Assembly (NCBI GenBank): GCA_023634235.1
Contig: JAMKCF010000019.1
Span: 248,001-312,000 of the forward strand
Direction: 5' to 3'
From: Pisaster brevispinus
Lineage: Eukaryota > Echinodermata > Asteroidea > Forcipulatida > Asteriidae
Length of the DNA: 64,000 nt
Part shown: one piece after another, positions 22,325-34,808 of the stretch
Layout: every line of letters begins with the position of its first letter
Position numbering within the stretch: position 1 is the first letter of the stretch
Notes under the pieces: model-generated
What the model saw: the letters and a program-made list of their open reading frames with translations, nothing else
What the model was told of the DNA's origin: nothing
The model's database searches: none
Position numbers and translations under genes: made by a program

Positions 22325-25300
22325 CTGTAAAGCCCGTTTCAAGGGCTCCCTCTCCCGTGAGTTTGGGGTCGCTGACGATTCTGTAGGCGAGGCGAGCGGC
22401 CTGGATGTTAGGCCCACCCCTTAGAGAAATAGGAAAACAAAAACCAGGGGTAATGGCCCAAAATAAAAGTGCGGTGATTTTGAGAATAAGTCCCGATCTA
22501 GGAAGGCTAGAGAGATGATTTTTTTACCTGACTCTGCCTTAGGTATCCCTGCATCCGAAAATTAGACTTTTACGGCCGTTGAGGGCTGGCTTCACACCGG
22601 AAAAGACCAGCAAGCGGGGACACTCCGAAAGCCCCCCAAAACATCAACGTGATTTTGCTGTAAAAAGACACAAATACAAAATAAGGAGGGTCACATCACC
22701 CCCAGGGCAATATCAAATCTGCACAATTTTAGTACCACTGTAAAGCCCGTTTCAAGGGCTCCCTCTCCCGTGAGTTTGGGGTCGCTGACGATTCTGTAGG
22801 CGAGGCGAGCGGCCTGGATGTTAGGCCCACCACTTAGAGAAATAGGAGAACAAAAACCAGGGGTAATGGCCCAAAATAAAAGTGCGATGATTTTGGGAAT
22901 AAGTCCCGATCTAGGAGGGCTAGAGAGATGATTGTTTTACCTGACTCTGCCTTAGGTATCCCTGCATCCGAAAATTAGACTTTTACGGCCGTTGCGGGCA
23001 GGCTTCACACCGGAAAAGACCAGCAAGCGGGGACACTCCGAAAGCCCCCCAAAACATCAACTTGATTTTGCAGTAAAAAGACACAATTACAAAATAAGGA
23101 GGGTCACATCACCCCCAGGGCAATATCGAATCTGCACAATTTTAGTACCACTGTAAAGCCCGTTTCAAGGGCTCCCTCTCCCGTGAGTTTAGGGTCGCTG
23201 ACGATTCTGTAGGCGAGGCGAGCGGCCTGGATGTTAGGCCTACCCCTTTAGAAAAATTGAAAAAAAAAAAAAAAAAAAACAACCCAGAAGCAAGGTCGTG
23301 CCGGCAGGGGTCATGGCCCAAAATAAAAGTGCGGTGAATTTGGGAATAACTCCCGATCTAGGAGGGCTAGAGAGATGATTTTTTTACCTGACTCTGCCTT
23401 AGGTATCCCTGCATCCGAAAATTAAACTTTTACGGCCGTTGCGGGCAGGCTTCACACCGGAAAAGACCAGCAAGCGGGGACACTCCGAAAGCCCCCCAAA
23501 ACATCAACTTGATTTTGCTGTAAAAAGACACAAATACAAAATAAGGAGGGTGACATCACCCCCAGGGCAATATCGAATCTGCACAATTTTAGTACCACTG
23601 TAAAGCCCTTTTCAAGGGCTCCCTCTCTCGTGAGTTTGGGGTCGCTGACGATTCTGTAGGCGAGGCGAGCGGCCTGGATGTTAGGCCCACCCCTTAGAGA
23701 AATAGGAAAACAAAAACCAGGGGTAATGGCCCAAAACAAAAGTGCTGTGATTTTGGGAATAAGTCCCGATCAAGGAGGGCTAGAGAGATGATTTTTTTGC
23801 CTGACTCTGCCTTAGGTATCCCTGTTTCCGAAAATTAGACTTTTACGGCCGTTGCGGGCAGGCTTCACACCGGAAAAGACCAGCAAGCGGGGACACTCCG
23901 AAAGCCCCCACAAAACATCAACTTGATTTTGCTGTAAAAAGACACAATTACAAAATAAGGAGGGTCACATCACCCCCAAGGCAATATCGAATCTGCACAA
24001 TTTTAGTACCACTGTAAAGCCCGTTTCAAGGGCTCCCTCTCCCGTGAGTTTGGGGTCGCTGACGATTCTGTAGGCGAGGCGAGCGGCCTGGATGTTAGAC
24101 CTACCCCTAAGAAAAAAAAAAAAAAAAAAAAAAAAACCAGAAGCAAGGTCGTGCCGGCAGGGGTCATGGCCCAAAATAAAAGTGCGGTGAATTTGGGAAT
24201 AACTCCCAATCTAGGAGGGCTAGAGGGATGATTTTTTGGCCTGACTCTGCCTTAGGTATCCCTGCATCCGAAAATTAGACTTTTACGGCCGTTGCGGGCA
24301 GGCTGCACACGGGAAAAGACCAGCAAGCGGGGACACTCCGAAAGCCCCCCAAAACATCAACGTGATTTTGCTGTAAAAAGACACAAATACAAAATAAGGA
24401 GGGTCACATCACCCCCAGGGCAATATCGAATCTGCACAATTTTAGTACCACTGTAAAGCCCGTTTCAAGGGCTCCCTCTCCCGTGAGTTTAGGGTCGCTG
24501 ACGATTCTGTAGGCGAGGCGATCGGCCTGGATGTTAGGCCTACCCCTAAGAAAAATTGAAAAAAAAAAAAAAAAAAAAACCCAGAAGCAAGGTCGTGCCG
24601 GCAGGGGTCATGGGCCAAAATAAAAGTGCGGTGAATTTGAGAATAAGTCCCGATCTAGGAAGGCTAGAGAGATGATTTTTTTACCTGACTCTGCCTTAGG
24701 TATCCCTGCATCCGAAAATTAGACTTTTACGGCCGTTGAGGGCTGGCTTCACACCGGAAAAGACCAGCAAGCGGGGACACTCCGAAAGCCCCCCAAAACA
24801 TCAACGTGATTTTGCTGTAAAAAGACACAAATACAAAATAAGGAGGGTCACATCACCCCCAGGGCAATATCAAATCTGCACAATTTTAGTACCACTGTAA
24901 AGCCCGTTTCAAGGGCTCCCTCTCCCGTGAGTTTGGGGTCGCTGACGATTCTGTAGGCGAGGCGAGCGGCCTGGATGTTAGGCCCACCCCTTAGAGAAAT
25001 AGGAAAACAAAAACCAGGGGTAATGGCCCAAAATAAAAGTGCGATGATTTTGGGAATAAGTCCCGATCTAGGAGGGCTAGAGAGATGATTGTTTTACCTG
25101 ACTCTGCCTTAGGTATCCCTGCATCCGAAAATTAGACTTTTACGGCCGTTGCGGGCAGGCTTCACACCGGAAAAGACCAGCAAGCGGGGACACTCCGAAA
25201 GCCCCCCAAAACATCAACTTGATTTTGCTGTAAAAAGACACAAATACAAAATAAGGAGGGTCACATCACCCCCAGGGCAATATCAAATCTGCACAATTTT

Positions 25301-26162
25301 AGTACCACTGTAAAGCCCGTTTCAAGGGCTCCCTCTCCCGTGAGTTTGGGGTCGCTGACGATTCTGTAGGCGAGGCGAGCGGCCTGGATGTTAGGCCCAC
25401 CCCTTAGAGAAATAGGAAAACAAAAACCAGGGGTAATGGCCCAAAATAAAAGTGCGATGATTTTGGGAATAAGTCCCGATGTAGGAGGGCTAGAGAGATG
25501 ATTGTTTTACCTGACTCTGCCTTAGGTATCCCTGCATCCGAAAATTAGACTTTTACGGCCGTTGCGGGCAGGCTTCACACCGGAAAAGACCAGCAAGCGG
25601 GGACACTCCGAAAGCCCCCCAAAACATCAACTTGATTTTGCTGTAAAAAGACACAAATACAAAATAAGGAGGGTGACATCACCCCCAGGGCAATATCGAA
25701 TCTGCACAATTTTAGTACCACTGTAAAGCCCGTTTCAAGGGCTCCCTCTCCCGTGAGTTTGGGGTCGCTGACGATTCTGTAGGCGAGGCGAGCGGCCTGG
25801 ATGTTAGACCTACCCCTAAGAAAAAAAAAAAAAAAAAAAAAAAAAAACCCAGAAGCAAGGTCGTGCCGGCAGGGGTCATGGCCCAAAATAAAAGTGCGGT
25901 GAATTTGGGAATAACTCCCAATCTAGGAGGGCTAGAGGGATGATTTTTTGGCCTGACTCTGCCTTAGGTATCCCTGCATCCGAAAATTAGACTTTTACGG
26001 CCGTTGCGGGCAGGCTGCACACCGGAAAAGACCAGCAAGCGGGGACACTCCGAAAGCCCCCCAAAACATCAACGTGATTTTGCTGTAAAAAGACACAAAT
26101 ACAAAATAAGGAGGGTCACATCACCCCCAAGGCAATATCGAATCTGCACAATTTTAGTACCA
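22325..26162 (+). repeat. Array segment: A-A-B-A-B-B-A-A-B
   Basis: Unit starts are 22325 (A), 22738 (A), 23151 (B), 23598 (A), 24012 (B), 24451 (B), 24895 (A), 25308 (A) and 25721 (B). Linked variants repeat inside the segment: GGAAGGCTAG with GAGGGCTGGC at 22325 and in the right half of 24451; GTGCGATGATTTTGG with GATGATTGTTTTACC at 22738, 24895 and 25308; and a B form lacking ATTG before the A-tract at 24012 and 25721. The A unit at 23598 has AAAACAAAAGTGCTGTG and CCCGATCAAGG, a subtype that returns at 26163, 53092 and 54905. Confidence 0.92.
24112..24136 (+). repeat. Uninterrupted A25 tract (B subtype without ATTG)
   Basis: The usual AAGAAAAATTGAAAA has lost ATTG, so the A-run is directly continuous with the upstream A's. 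The sister unit has an A27 run at 25821-25847. Both also have GTTAGACCTACC. Confidence 0.9.
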
Positions 26163-27976
26163 CTGTAAAGCCCGTTTCAAGGGCTCCCTCTCCCGTGAGT
26201 TTGGGGTCGCTGACGATTCTGTAGGCGAGGCGAGCGGCCTGGATGTTAGGCCCACCCCTTAGAGAAATAGGAAAACAAAAACCAGGGGTAATGGCCCAAA
26301 ACAAAAGTGCTGTGATTTTGGGAATAAGTCCCGATCAAGGAGGGCTAGAGAGATGATTTTTTTGCCTGACTCTGCCTTAGGTATCCCTGCATCCGAAAAT
26401 TAGACTTTTACGGCCGTTGCGGGCAGGCTTCACACCGGAAAAGACCAGCAAGCGGGGACACTCCGTAAGCCCCGCAAAACATCAACGTGATTTTGATGTA
26501 AAAAGACACAAATACAAAATAAGGAGGGTCACATCACCCCCAAGGCAATATCGAATCTGCACAATTGTAGTACCACTGTAAAGCCCGTTTCAAGGGCTCC
26601 CTCTCCCGTGAGTTTGGGGTCGCTGACGATTCTGTAGGCGAGGCGAGCGGCCTGGATGTTAGGCCCACCCCTTAGAGAAATAGGAAAACAAAAACCAGGG
26701 GTAATGGCCCAAAATAAAAGTGCGGTGATTTTGGGAATAAGTCCCGATCTAGGAGGGCTAGAGAGATGATTTTTTTACCTGACTCTGCCTTAGGTATCCC
26801 TGCATCCGAAAATTAGACTTTTACGGCCGTTGGGGGCAGGCTTCACACCGGAAAAGACCAGCAAGCGCGGACACTCCGAAAGCCCCCCAAAACATCAACT
26901 TGATTTTGCTGTAAAAAGACACAAATACAAAATAAGGAGGGTCACATCACCCCCAGGGCAATATCGAATCTGCACAATTTTAGTACCACTGTAAAGCCCG
27001 TTTCAAGGGCTCCGTCTCCCGTGAGTTTGGGGTCGCTGACGATTCTATAGGCGAGGTGAGCGGCCTGGATGTTAGGCCTACCCCTAAGAAAAATTGAAAA
27101 AAAAAAAAAAAAAAAAAAAAACAGAAGCAAGGTCGTGCCGGCAGGGGTCATGGCCCAAAATAAAAGTGCGGTGAATTTGGGAATAACTCCCGATCTAGGA
27201 GGGCTAGAGGGATGATTTTTTGGCCTGACTCTGCCTTAGGTATCCCTGCCCAAAATAAAAGTGCGGTGATTTTGGGAATAAGTCCCGATCTAGGAGGGCT
27301 AGAGAGATGATTGTTTTACCTGACTCTGCCTTAGGTATCCCTGCATCCGAAAATTAGACTTTTACGGCCGTTGCGGGCAGGCTTCACACCGGAAAAGACC
27401 AGCAAGAGGGGACACTCCGAAAGCCCCCCAAAACATCAACTTGATTTTGCTGTAAAAAGACACAAATACAAAATAAGGAGGGTCACATCACCCCCAGGGC
27501 AATATCGAATCTGCACAATTTTAGTACCACTGTAAAGCCCGTTTCAAGGGCTCCCTCTCCCGTGAGTTTGGGGTCGCTGACGATTCTGTAGGCGAGGCGA
27601 GCGGCCTGGATGTTAGGCCTACCCCTAAGAAAAATTGAAAAAAAAAAAAAAAAAAAAAAAACCCAGAAGCAAGGTCGTGCCGGCAGGGGTCATGGCCCAA
27701 AATAAAAGTGCGGTGAATTTGGGAATAACTCCCGATCTAGGAGGGCTAGAGGGATGATTTGTTGGCCTGACTCTGCCTTAGGTATCCCTGCATCCGAAAA
27801 TTAGACTTTTACGGCCGTTGCGGGCAGGCTTCACACCGGAAAAGACCAGCAAGCGGGGACACTCCGAAAGCCCCGCAAAACATCAACGTGATTTTGCTGT
27901 AAAAAGACACAAATACAAAATAAGGAGGGTCACATCACCCCCAGGGCAATATCGAATCTGCACAATTTTAGAACCA
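26163..27976 (+). repeat. 1.81-kb higher-order unit, distant copy (A-A-composite-B)
   Basis: Unit starts are 26163 (A), 26576 (A), 26989 (composite) and 27530 (B). Private markers are AAAACAAAAGTGCTGTG, CCCGATCAAGG, GATTTTGATGTAAAAAG, CAATTGTAGTACC, AAGCGCGGACACTCC, the composite junction, and AAGAGGGGACACTCC. All recur in the same order at 53092-54904 at an offset of 26929 bp, and again at 54905-56716. Confidence 0.93.
26989..27529 (+). repeat. Composite unit: B left joined to A right (541 bp), copy 1
   Basis: A B unit runs to GGTATCCCTGC and is joined near 27249/27250 to CCAAAATAAAAGTGCGGTGA of an A unit, so the segment from CCAAAATAAAAG to GGTATCCC occurs twice. The overlap at the junction is two bases (GC). 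This fits unequal recombination with a short homology. Confidence 0.93.
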
Positions 27977-30900
27977 CTGTAAAGCCCGTTTCAAGGGCTC
28001 CCTCTCCCGTGAGTTTGGGGTTGCTGACGATTCTGTAGGCGAGGCGAGCGGCCTGGATGTTAGGCCTACCCCTAAGAAAAATTGAAAAAAAAAAAAAAAA
28101 AAAAAAAAAAAACCCAGAAGCAAGGTCGTGCCGGCAGGGGTCATGGCCCAAAATAAAAGTGCGATGAATTTGAGAATAACTCCCGATCTAGGAGGGCTAG
28201 AGGGATGATTTTTTGGCCTGACTCTGCCTTAGGTATCCCTGCATCCGAAAATTAGACTTTTACGGCCGTTGCGGGCAGGCTTCACACCGGAAAAGACCAG
28301 CAAGCGGGGACACTCCGAAAGCCCCGCAAAACATCAACGTGATTTTGCTGTAAAAAGACACAAATACAAAATAAGGAGGGTCACATCACCCCCAGGGCAA
28401 TATCGAATCTGCACAATTTTAGTACCACTGTAAAGCCCGTTTCAAGGGCTCCCTCTCCCGTGAGTTTGGGGTCGCTGACGATTCTGTAGGCGAGGCGAGC
28501 GGCCTGGATGTTAGGCCCACCCCTTAGAGAAATAGGAAAACAAAAACCAGGGGTAATGGCCGAAAATAAAAGTGCGGTGATTTTGGGAATAAGTCCCGAT
28601 CTAGGAGGGCTAGAGAGATGATTTTTTTACCTGACTCTGCCTTAGGTATCTCTGCATTTGAAAATTAGACTTTTACGGCCGTTGCGGGCAGGCTTCACAC
28701 CGGAAAAGACCAGCAAGTGGGGACACTCCGAAAGCCCCCCAAAACATCAACTTGATTTTGCTGTAAAGAGACACAAATACAAAATAAGGAGGGTCACATC
28801 ACCCCCAGGGCAATATCGAATCTGCACAATTTTAGTACCACTGTAAAGCCCGTTTCAAGGGCTCCCTCTCCCGTGAGTTTGGGGTCGCTGACGATTCTGT
28901 AGGCGAGGCAAGCGGCCTGGATGTTAGGCCTACCCCTTAGAGAAATAGGAAAACAAAAACCAGGGGTAATGGCCCAAAATAAAAGTGCGGTGATTTTGGG
29001 AATAAGTCCCGATCTAGGAGGGCTAGAGAGATGATTGTTTTACCTGACTCTGCCTTAGGTATCCCTGCATCCGAAAATTAGACTTTTACGGCCGTTGCGG
29101 GCAGGCTTCACACCGAGAAAAGACCAGCAAGCGGGGACACTCCGAAAGCCCCCCAAAACATCAACTTGATTTTGCTGTAAAAAGACACAAATACAAAATA
29201 AGGAGGGTCACATCACCCCAGGGCAATATCGAATCTGCACAATTTTAGTACCACTGTAAAGCCCGTTTCAAGGGCTCCCTCTCCCGTGAGTTTGGGGTCG
29301 CTGACGATTCTGTAGGCGAGGCGAGCGGCCTGGATGTTAGGCCTACCCCTAAGAAAAATTGAAAAAAAAAAAAAAAAAAAAAAAACCCAGAAGCAAGGTC
29401 GTGCCGGCAGGGGTCATGGCCCAAAATAAAAGTGCGGTGAATTTGGGAATAACTCCCGATCTAGGAGGGCTAGAGGGATGATTTTTTGGCCTGACTCTGC
29501 CTTAGGTATCCCTGCATCCGAAAATTAGACTTTTACGGCCGTTGCGGGCAGGCTTCCCACCGGAAAAGACCAGCAAGCGGGGACACTCCGAAAGCCCCGC
29601 AAAACATCAACGTGATTTTGCTGTAAAAAGACACAAATACAAAATAAGGAGGGTCACATCACCCCCAGGCAATATCGAATCTGCACAATTTTAGTACCAC
29701 TGTAAAGCCCGTTTCAAGGGCTCCCTCTCCCGTGAGTTTGGGGTTGCTGACGATTCTGTAGGCGAGGCGAGTGGCCTGGATGTTAGGCCCACCCCTTAGA
29801 GAAATAGGAAAACAAAAACCAGGGGTAATGGCCCAAAATAAAAGTGCGGTGATTTTGGGAATAAGTCCCGATCTAGGAGGGCTAGAGAGATGATTTTTTT
29901 ACCTGACTCTGCCTTAGGTATCCCTGCATCCGAAAATTAGACTTTTACGGCCGTTGCGGGCAGGCTTCACACCGGAAAAGACCAGCAAGCGGGGACACTC
30001 CGAAAGCCCCCCAAAACATCAACTTGATTTTGCTGTAAAAAGACACAAATACAAAATAAGGAGGGTCACATCACCCCAGGGCAATATCGAATCTGCACAA
30101 TTTTAGTACCACTGTAAAGCCCGTTTCAAGGGCTCCCTCTCCCGTGAGTTTGGGGTCGCTGACGATTCTGTAGGCGAGGCGAGCGGCCTGGATGTTAAAC
30201 CTACCCCTAAGAAAAATTGAAAAAAAAAAAAAAAAAAAAAACCCAGAAGCAAGGTCGTGCCGGCAGGGGTCATGGCCCAAAATAAAAGTGCGGTGAATTT
30301 GGGAATAACTCCCGATCTAGGAGGGCTAGAGGGATGATTTTTTGGCCTGACTCTGCCTTAGGTATCCCTGCATCCGAAAATTAGACTTTTACGGCCGTTG
30401 CGGGCAGGCTTCCCACCGGAAAAGACCAGCAAGCGGGGACACTCCGAAAGCCCCGCAAAACATCAACGTGATTTTGCTGTAAAAAGACACAAATACAAAA
30501 TAAGGAGGGTCACATCACCCCCAGGGCAATATCGAATCTGCACAATTTTAGTACCACTGTAAAGCCCGTTTCAAGGGCTCCCTCTCCCGTGAGTTTGGGG
30601 TTGCTGACGATTCTGTAGGCGAGGCGAGTGGCCTGGATGTTAGGCCCACCCCTTAGAGAAATAGGAAAACAAAAACCAGGGGTAATGGCCCAAAATAAAA
30701 GTGCGGTGATTTTGGGAATAAGTCCCGATCTAGGAGGGCTAGAGAGATGATTTTTTTACCTGACTCTGCCTTAGGTATCCCTGCATCCGAAAATTAGACT
30801 TTTACGGCCGTTGCGGGCAGGCTTCACACCGGAAAAGACCAGCAAGCGGGGACACTCCGAAAGCCCCCCAAAACATCAACTTGATTTTGCTGTAAAAAGA

Positions 30901-33096
30901 CACAAATACAAAATAAGGAGGGTCACATCACCCCCAGGGCAATATCGAATCTGCACAATTTTAGTACCACTGTAAAGCCCGTTTCAAGGGCTCCCTCTCC
31001 CGTGAGTTTGGGGTCGCTGACGATTCTGTAGGCGAGGCGAGCGGCCTGGATGTTAGGCCTACCCCTAAGAAAAATTGAAAAAAAAAAAAAAAAAAACCCA
31101 GAAGCAAGGTCGTGCCGGCAGGGGTCATGGCCGAAAATAAAAGTGCGGTGAATTTGAGAATAACTCCCGATCTAAGAGGGCTAGAGGGATGATTTTTTGG
31201 CCTGACTCTGCCTTAGGTATCCCTGCATCCGAAAATTAGACTTTTACGGCCGTTGCGGGCAGGCTTCACACCGGAAAAGACCAGCAAGCGGGGACACTCC
31301 GAAAGCCCCGCAAAACATCAACGTGATTTTGCTGTAAAAAGACACAAATACAAAATAAGGAGGGTCACATCACCCCCAGGGCAATATCGAATCTGCACAA
31401 TTTTAGTACCACTGTAAAGCCCGCTTCAAGGGCTCCCTCTCCCGTGAGTTTGGGGTCGCTGACGATTCTGTAGGCGAGGCGAGCGGCCTGGATGTTAGGC
31501 CCACCCCTTAGAGAAATAGGAAAACAAAAACCAGGGGTAATGGCCCAAAATAAAAGTGCGGTGATTTTGGGAATAAGTCCCGATCTAGGAGGGCTAGAGA
31601 GATGATTTTTTTACCTGACTCTGCCTTAGGTATCCTTGCATCCGAAAATTAGACTTTTACGGCCGTTGCGGGTAGGCTTCACACCGGAAAAGACCAGCAA
31701 GCGGGGACACTCCGAAAGCCCCGCAAAACATCAACGTGATTTTGCTGTAAAAAGACACAAATACAAAATAAGGAGGGTCACATCACCCCCAGGGCAATAT
31801 CGAATCTGCACAATTTTAGTACCACTGTAAAGCCCGTTTCAAGGGCTCCCTCTCCCGTGAGTTTGGGGTTGCTGACGATTCTGTAGGAGAGGCGAGTGGC
31901 CTGGATGTTAGGCCCACCCCTTAGAGAAATAGGAAAACAAAAACCAGGGGTAATGGCCCAAAATAAAAGTGCGGTGATTTTGGGAATAAGTCCCGATCTA
32001 GGAGGGCTAGAGAGATGATTTTTTACCTGACTCTGCCTTAGGTATCCCTGCATCCGAAAATTAGACTTTTACGGCCGTTGCGGGCAGGCTTCACACCGGA
32101 AAAGACCAGCAAGCGGGGACACTCCGAAAGCCCCCCAAAACATCAACTTGATTTTGCTGTAAAAAGACACAAATACAAAATAAGGAGGGTCACATCACCC
32201 CCAGGGCAATATCGAATCTGCACAATTTTAGTACCACTGTAAAGCCCGCTTCAAGGGCTCCCCTTTCCCGTAAGTTTGGGGTCGCTGACGATTCTGTAGG
32301 CGAGGCGAGCGGCCTGGATGTTAGGCCCACCCCTTAGAGAAATAGAAAAAAACAAAAACCAGGGGTAATGGCCCAAAATAAAAGTGCGGTGATTTTGGGA
32401 ATAAGTCCCGATCTAGGAGGGCTAGAGAGATGATTTTTTTACCTGACTCTGCCTTAGGTATCCTTGCATCCGAAAATTAGACTTTTACGGCCGTTGCGGG
32501 CAGGCTTCACACCGGAAAAGACCAGCAAGCGGGGACACTCCGAAAGCCCCCCAAAACATCAACTTGATTTTGCTGTAAAAGGACACAAATACAAAATAAG
32601 GAGGGTCACATCACCCCCAAGGCAATATCGAATCTGCACAATTTTAGTACCACTGTAAAGCCCGTTTCAAGGGCTCCCTCTCCCGTGAGTTTGGGGTCGC
32701 TGACAATTCTGTAGGCGAGGCGAGCGGCCTGGATGTTAGGCCTTCCCCTAAGAAAAATTGAAAAAAAAAAAAAAAAAAAAAAACAGAAGCAAGGTCGTGC
32801 CGGCAGGGGTCATGACCGAAAATAAAAGTGCGGTGAATTTGGGAATAACTCCCGATCTAGGAGGGCTAGAGGGATGATTTTTTGGCCTGACTCTGCCTTA
32901 GGTATCCCTGCATCCGAAAATTAGACTTTTACGGCCGTTGCGGGCAGGCTTCACACCGGAAAAGACCAGCAAGCGGGGACACTCCGAAAGCCCCGCAAAA
33001 CATCAACGTGATTTTGCTGTAAAAAGACACAAATACAAAATAAGGAGGGTCACATAACCCCCAGGGAAATATCGAATCTGCACAATGTTAGTACCA
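27977..33096 (+). repeat. Array segment of twelve units, mostly A-B dimers
   Basis: Unit starts are 27977 (B, 451 bp), 28428 (A), 28841 (A), 29254 (B), 29700 (A), 30112 (B), 30557 (A), 30970 (B), 31412 (A), 31825 (A), 32237 (A, 416 bp) and 32653 (B). The pairs 29254+29700 and 30112+30557 share GGCTTCCCACCGG in B and GGCGAGTGGCC in A at offsets of ~857 bp, so they are a recent dimer duplication. The A at 32237 has a longer A-rich stretch (AATAGAAAAAAACAAAAACC). No gene is seen. Confidence 0.92.
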
Positions 33097-34808
33097 CTGT
33101 AAAGCCCGTTTCAAGGGCTCCCTCTCCCGTGAGTTTGGGGTCGCTGACGATTCTGTAGGCGAGGCGAGCGGCCTGGATGTTAGGCCCACCCCTTAGAGAA
33201 ATAGGAAAACAAAAACCAGGGGTAATGGCCCAAAATAAAAGTGCGGTGATTTTGGGAATAAGTCCCGATCTAGGAGGGCTAGAGAGATGATTTTTTTACC
33301 TGACTCTGCCTTAGGTATCCCTGCATTCGAAAATTAGACTTTTACGGCCGTTGCGGGCAGGCTTCACACCGGAAAAGACCAGCAAGCGGGGACACTCTGA
33401 AAGCCCCCCAAAACATCAACTTGATTTTGCTGTAAAAAGACACAAATACAAAATAAGGAGGGTCACATCACCCCCAGGGCAATATCGAATCTGCACAATT
33501 TTAATACCACTGTAAAGCCCGTTTCAAGGGCTCCCTCTCCCGTGAGTTTGGGGTCGCTGACGATTCTGTAGGCGAGGCGAGCGGCCTGGATGTTAGGCCT
33601 ACCCCTAAGAAAAATTGAAAAAAAAAACAAAAAACAAACCCAGAAGCAAGGTCGTGCCGGCAGGGGTCATGGCCCAAAATAAAAGTGCGGTGAATTTGGG
33701 AATAACTCCCGATCTAGGAGGGCTAGAGGGATGGTTTTTTGGCCTGACTCTGCCTTAGTATCCCTGCATCCGAAAATTAGACTTTTAAGGCCGTTGCGGG
33801 CAGGCTTCACACCGGAAAAGACCAGCAAGCGGGGACACTCCGAAAGCCCCGCAAAACATCAACGTGATTTTGCTGTTAAAAGACACAAATACAAAATAAG
33901 GAGGGTCACATCACCCCCAGGGCAATATCGAATCTGCACAATTTTAGTACCACTGTAAAGCCCGTTTCAAGGGCTCCCTTTCCCGTGAGTTTGGGGTCGC
34001 TGACGATTCTGTAGGCGAGGCGAGCGGCCTGGATGTTAGGCCCACCCCTTAGAGAAATAGGAAAACAAAAACCAGGGGTAATGGCCCAAAATAAAAGTGC
34101 GGTGATTTTGGGAATAAGTCCCGATCTAGGAGGGCTAGAGAGATGATTTTTTTACCTGACTCTGCCTTAGGTATCCCTGCATTCGAAAATTAGACTTTTA
34201 CGGCCGTTGCGGGCAGGCTTCACACCGGAAAAGACCAGCAAGCGGGGACACTCTGAAAGCCCCCCAAAACATCAACTTGATTTTGCTGTAAAAAGACACA
34301 AATACAAAATAAGGAGGGTCACATCACCCCCAGGGCAATATCGAATCTGCACAATTTTAATACCACTGTAAAGCCCGTTTCAAGGGCTCCCTCTCCCGTG
34401 AGTTTGGGGTCGCTGACGATTCTGTAGGCGAGGCGAGCGGCCTGGATGTTAGGCCTACCCCTAAGAAAAATTGAAAAAAAAAACAAAAAACAAACCCAGA
34501 AGCAAGGTCGTGCCGGCAGGGGTCATGGCCCAAAATAAAAGTGCGGTGAATTTGGGAATAACTCCCGATCTAGGAGGGCTAGAGGGATGGTTTTTTGGCC
34601 TGACTCTGCCTTAGTATCCCTGCATCCGAAAATTAGACTTTTAAGGCCGTTGCGGGCAGGCTTCACACCGGAAAAGACCAGCAAGCGGGGACACTCCGAA
34701 AGCCCCGCAAAACATCAACGTGATTTTGCTGTTAAAAGACACAAATACAAAATAAGGAGGGTCACATCACCCCCAGGGCAATATCGAATCTGCACAATTT
34801 TAGTACCA
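33097..34808 (+). repeat. Near-identical 856-bp A-B tandem duplication
   Basis: Units 33097 (A) + 33510 (B) are repeated as 33953 (A) + 34366 (B). Shared private variants are GCATTCGAAAATTAG, CACTCTGAAAGCC, TTTTAATACCACTG, an A-tract broken twice by C and followed by AAACCCAG, GGGATGGTTTTTTGGCC, CCTTAGTATCCC, CTTTTAAGGCCG and GCTGTTAAAAGAC. The only difference I see is GGCTCCCTCTCCCG in the first A against GGCTCCCTTTCCCG in the second; the unit after the second copy also has CCCTTTCCCG, so the duplicated phase starts just inside the A unit. Confidence 0.93.
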
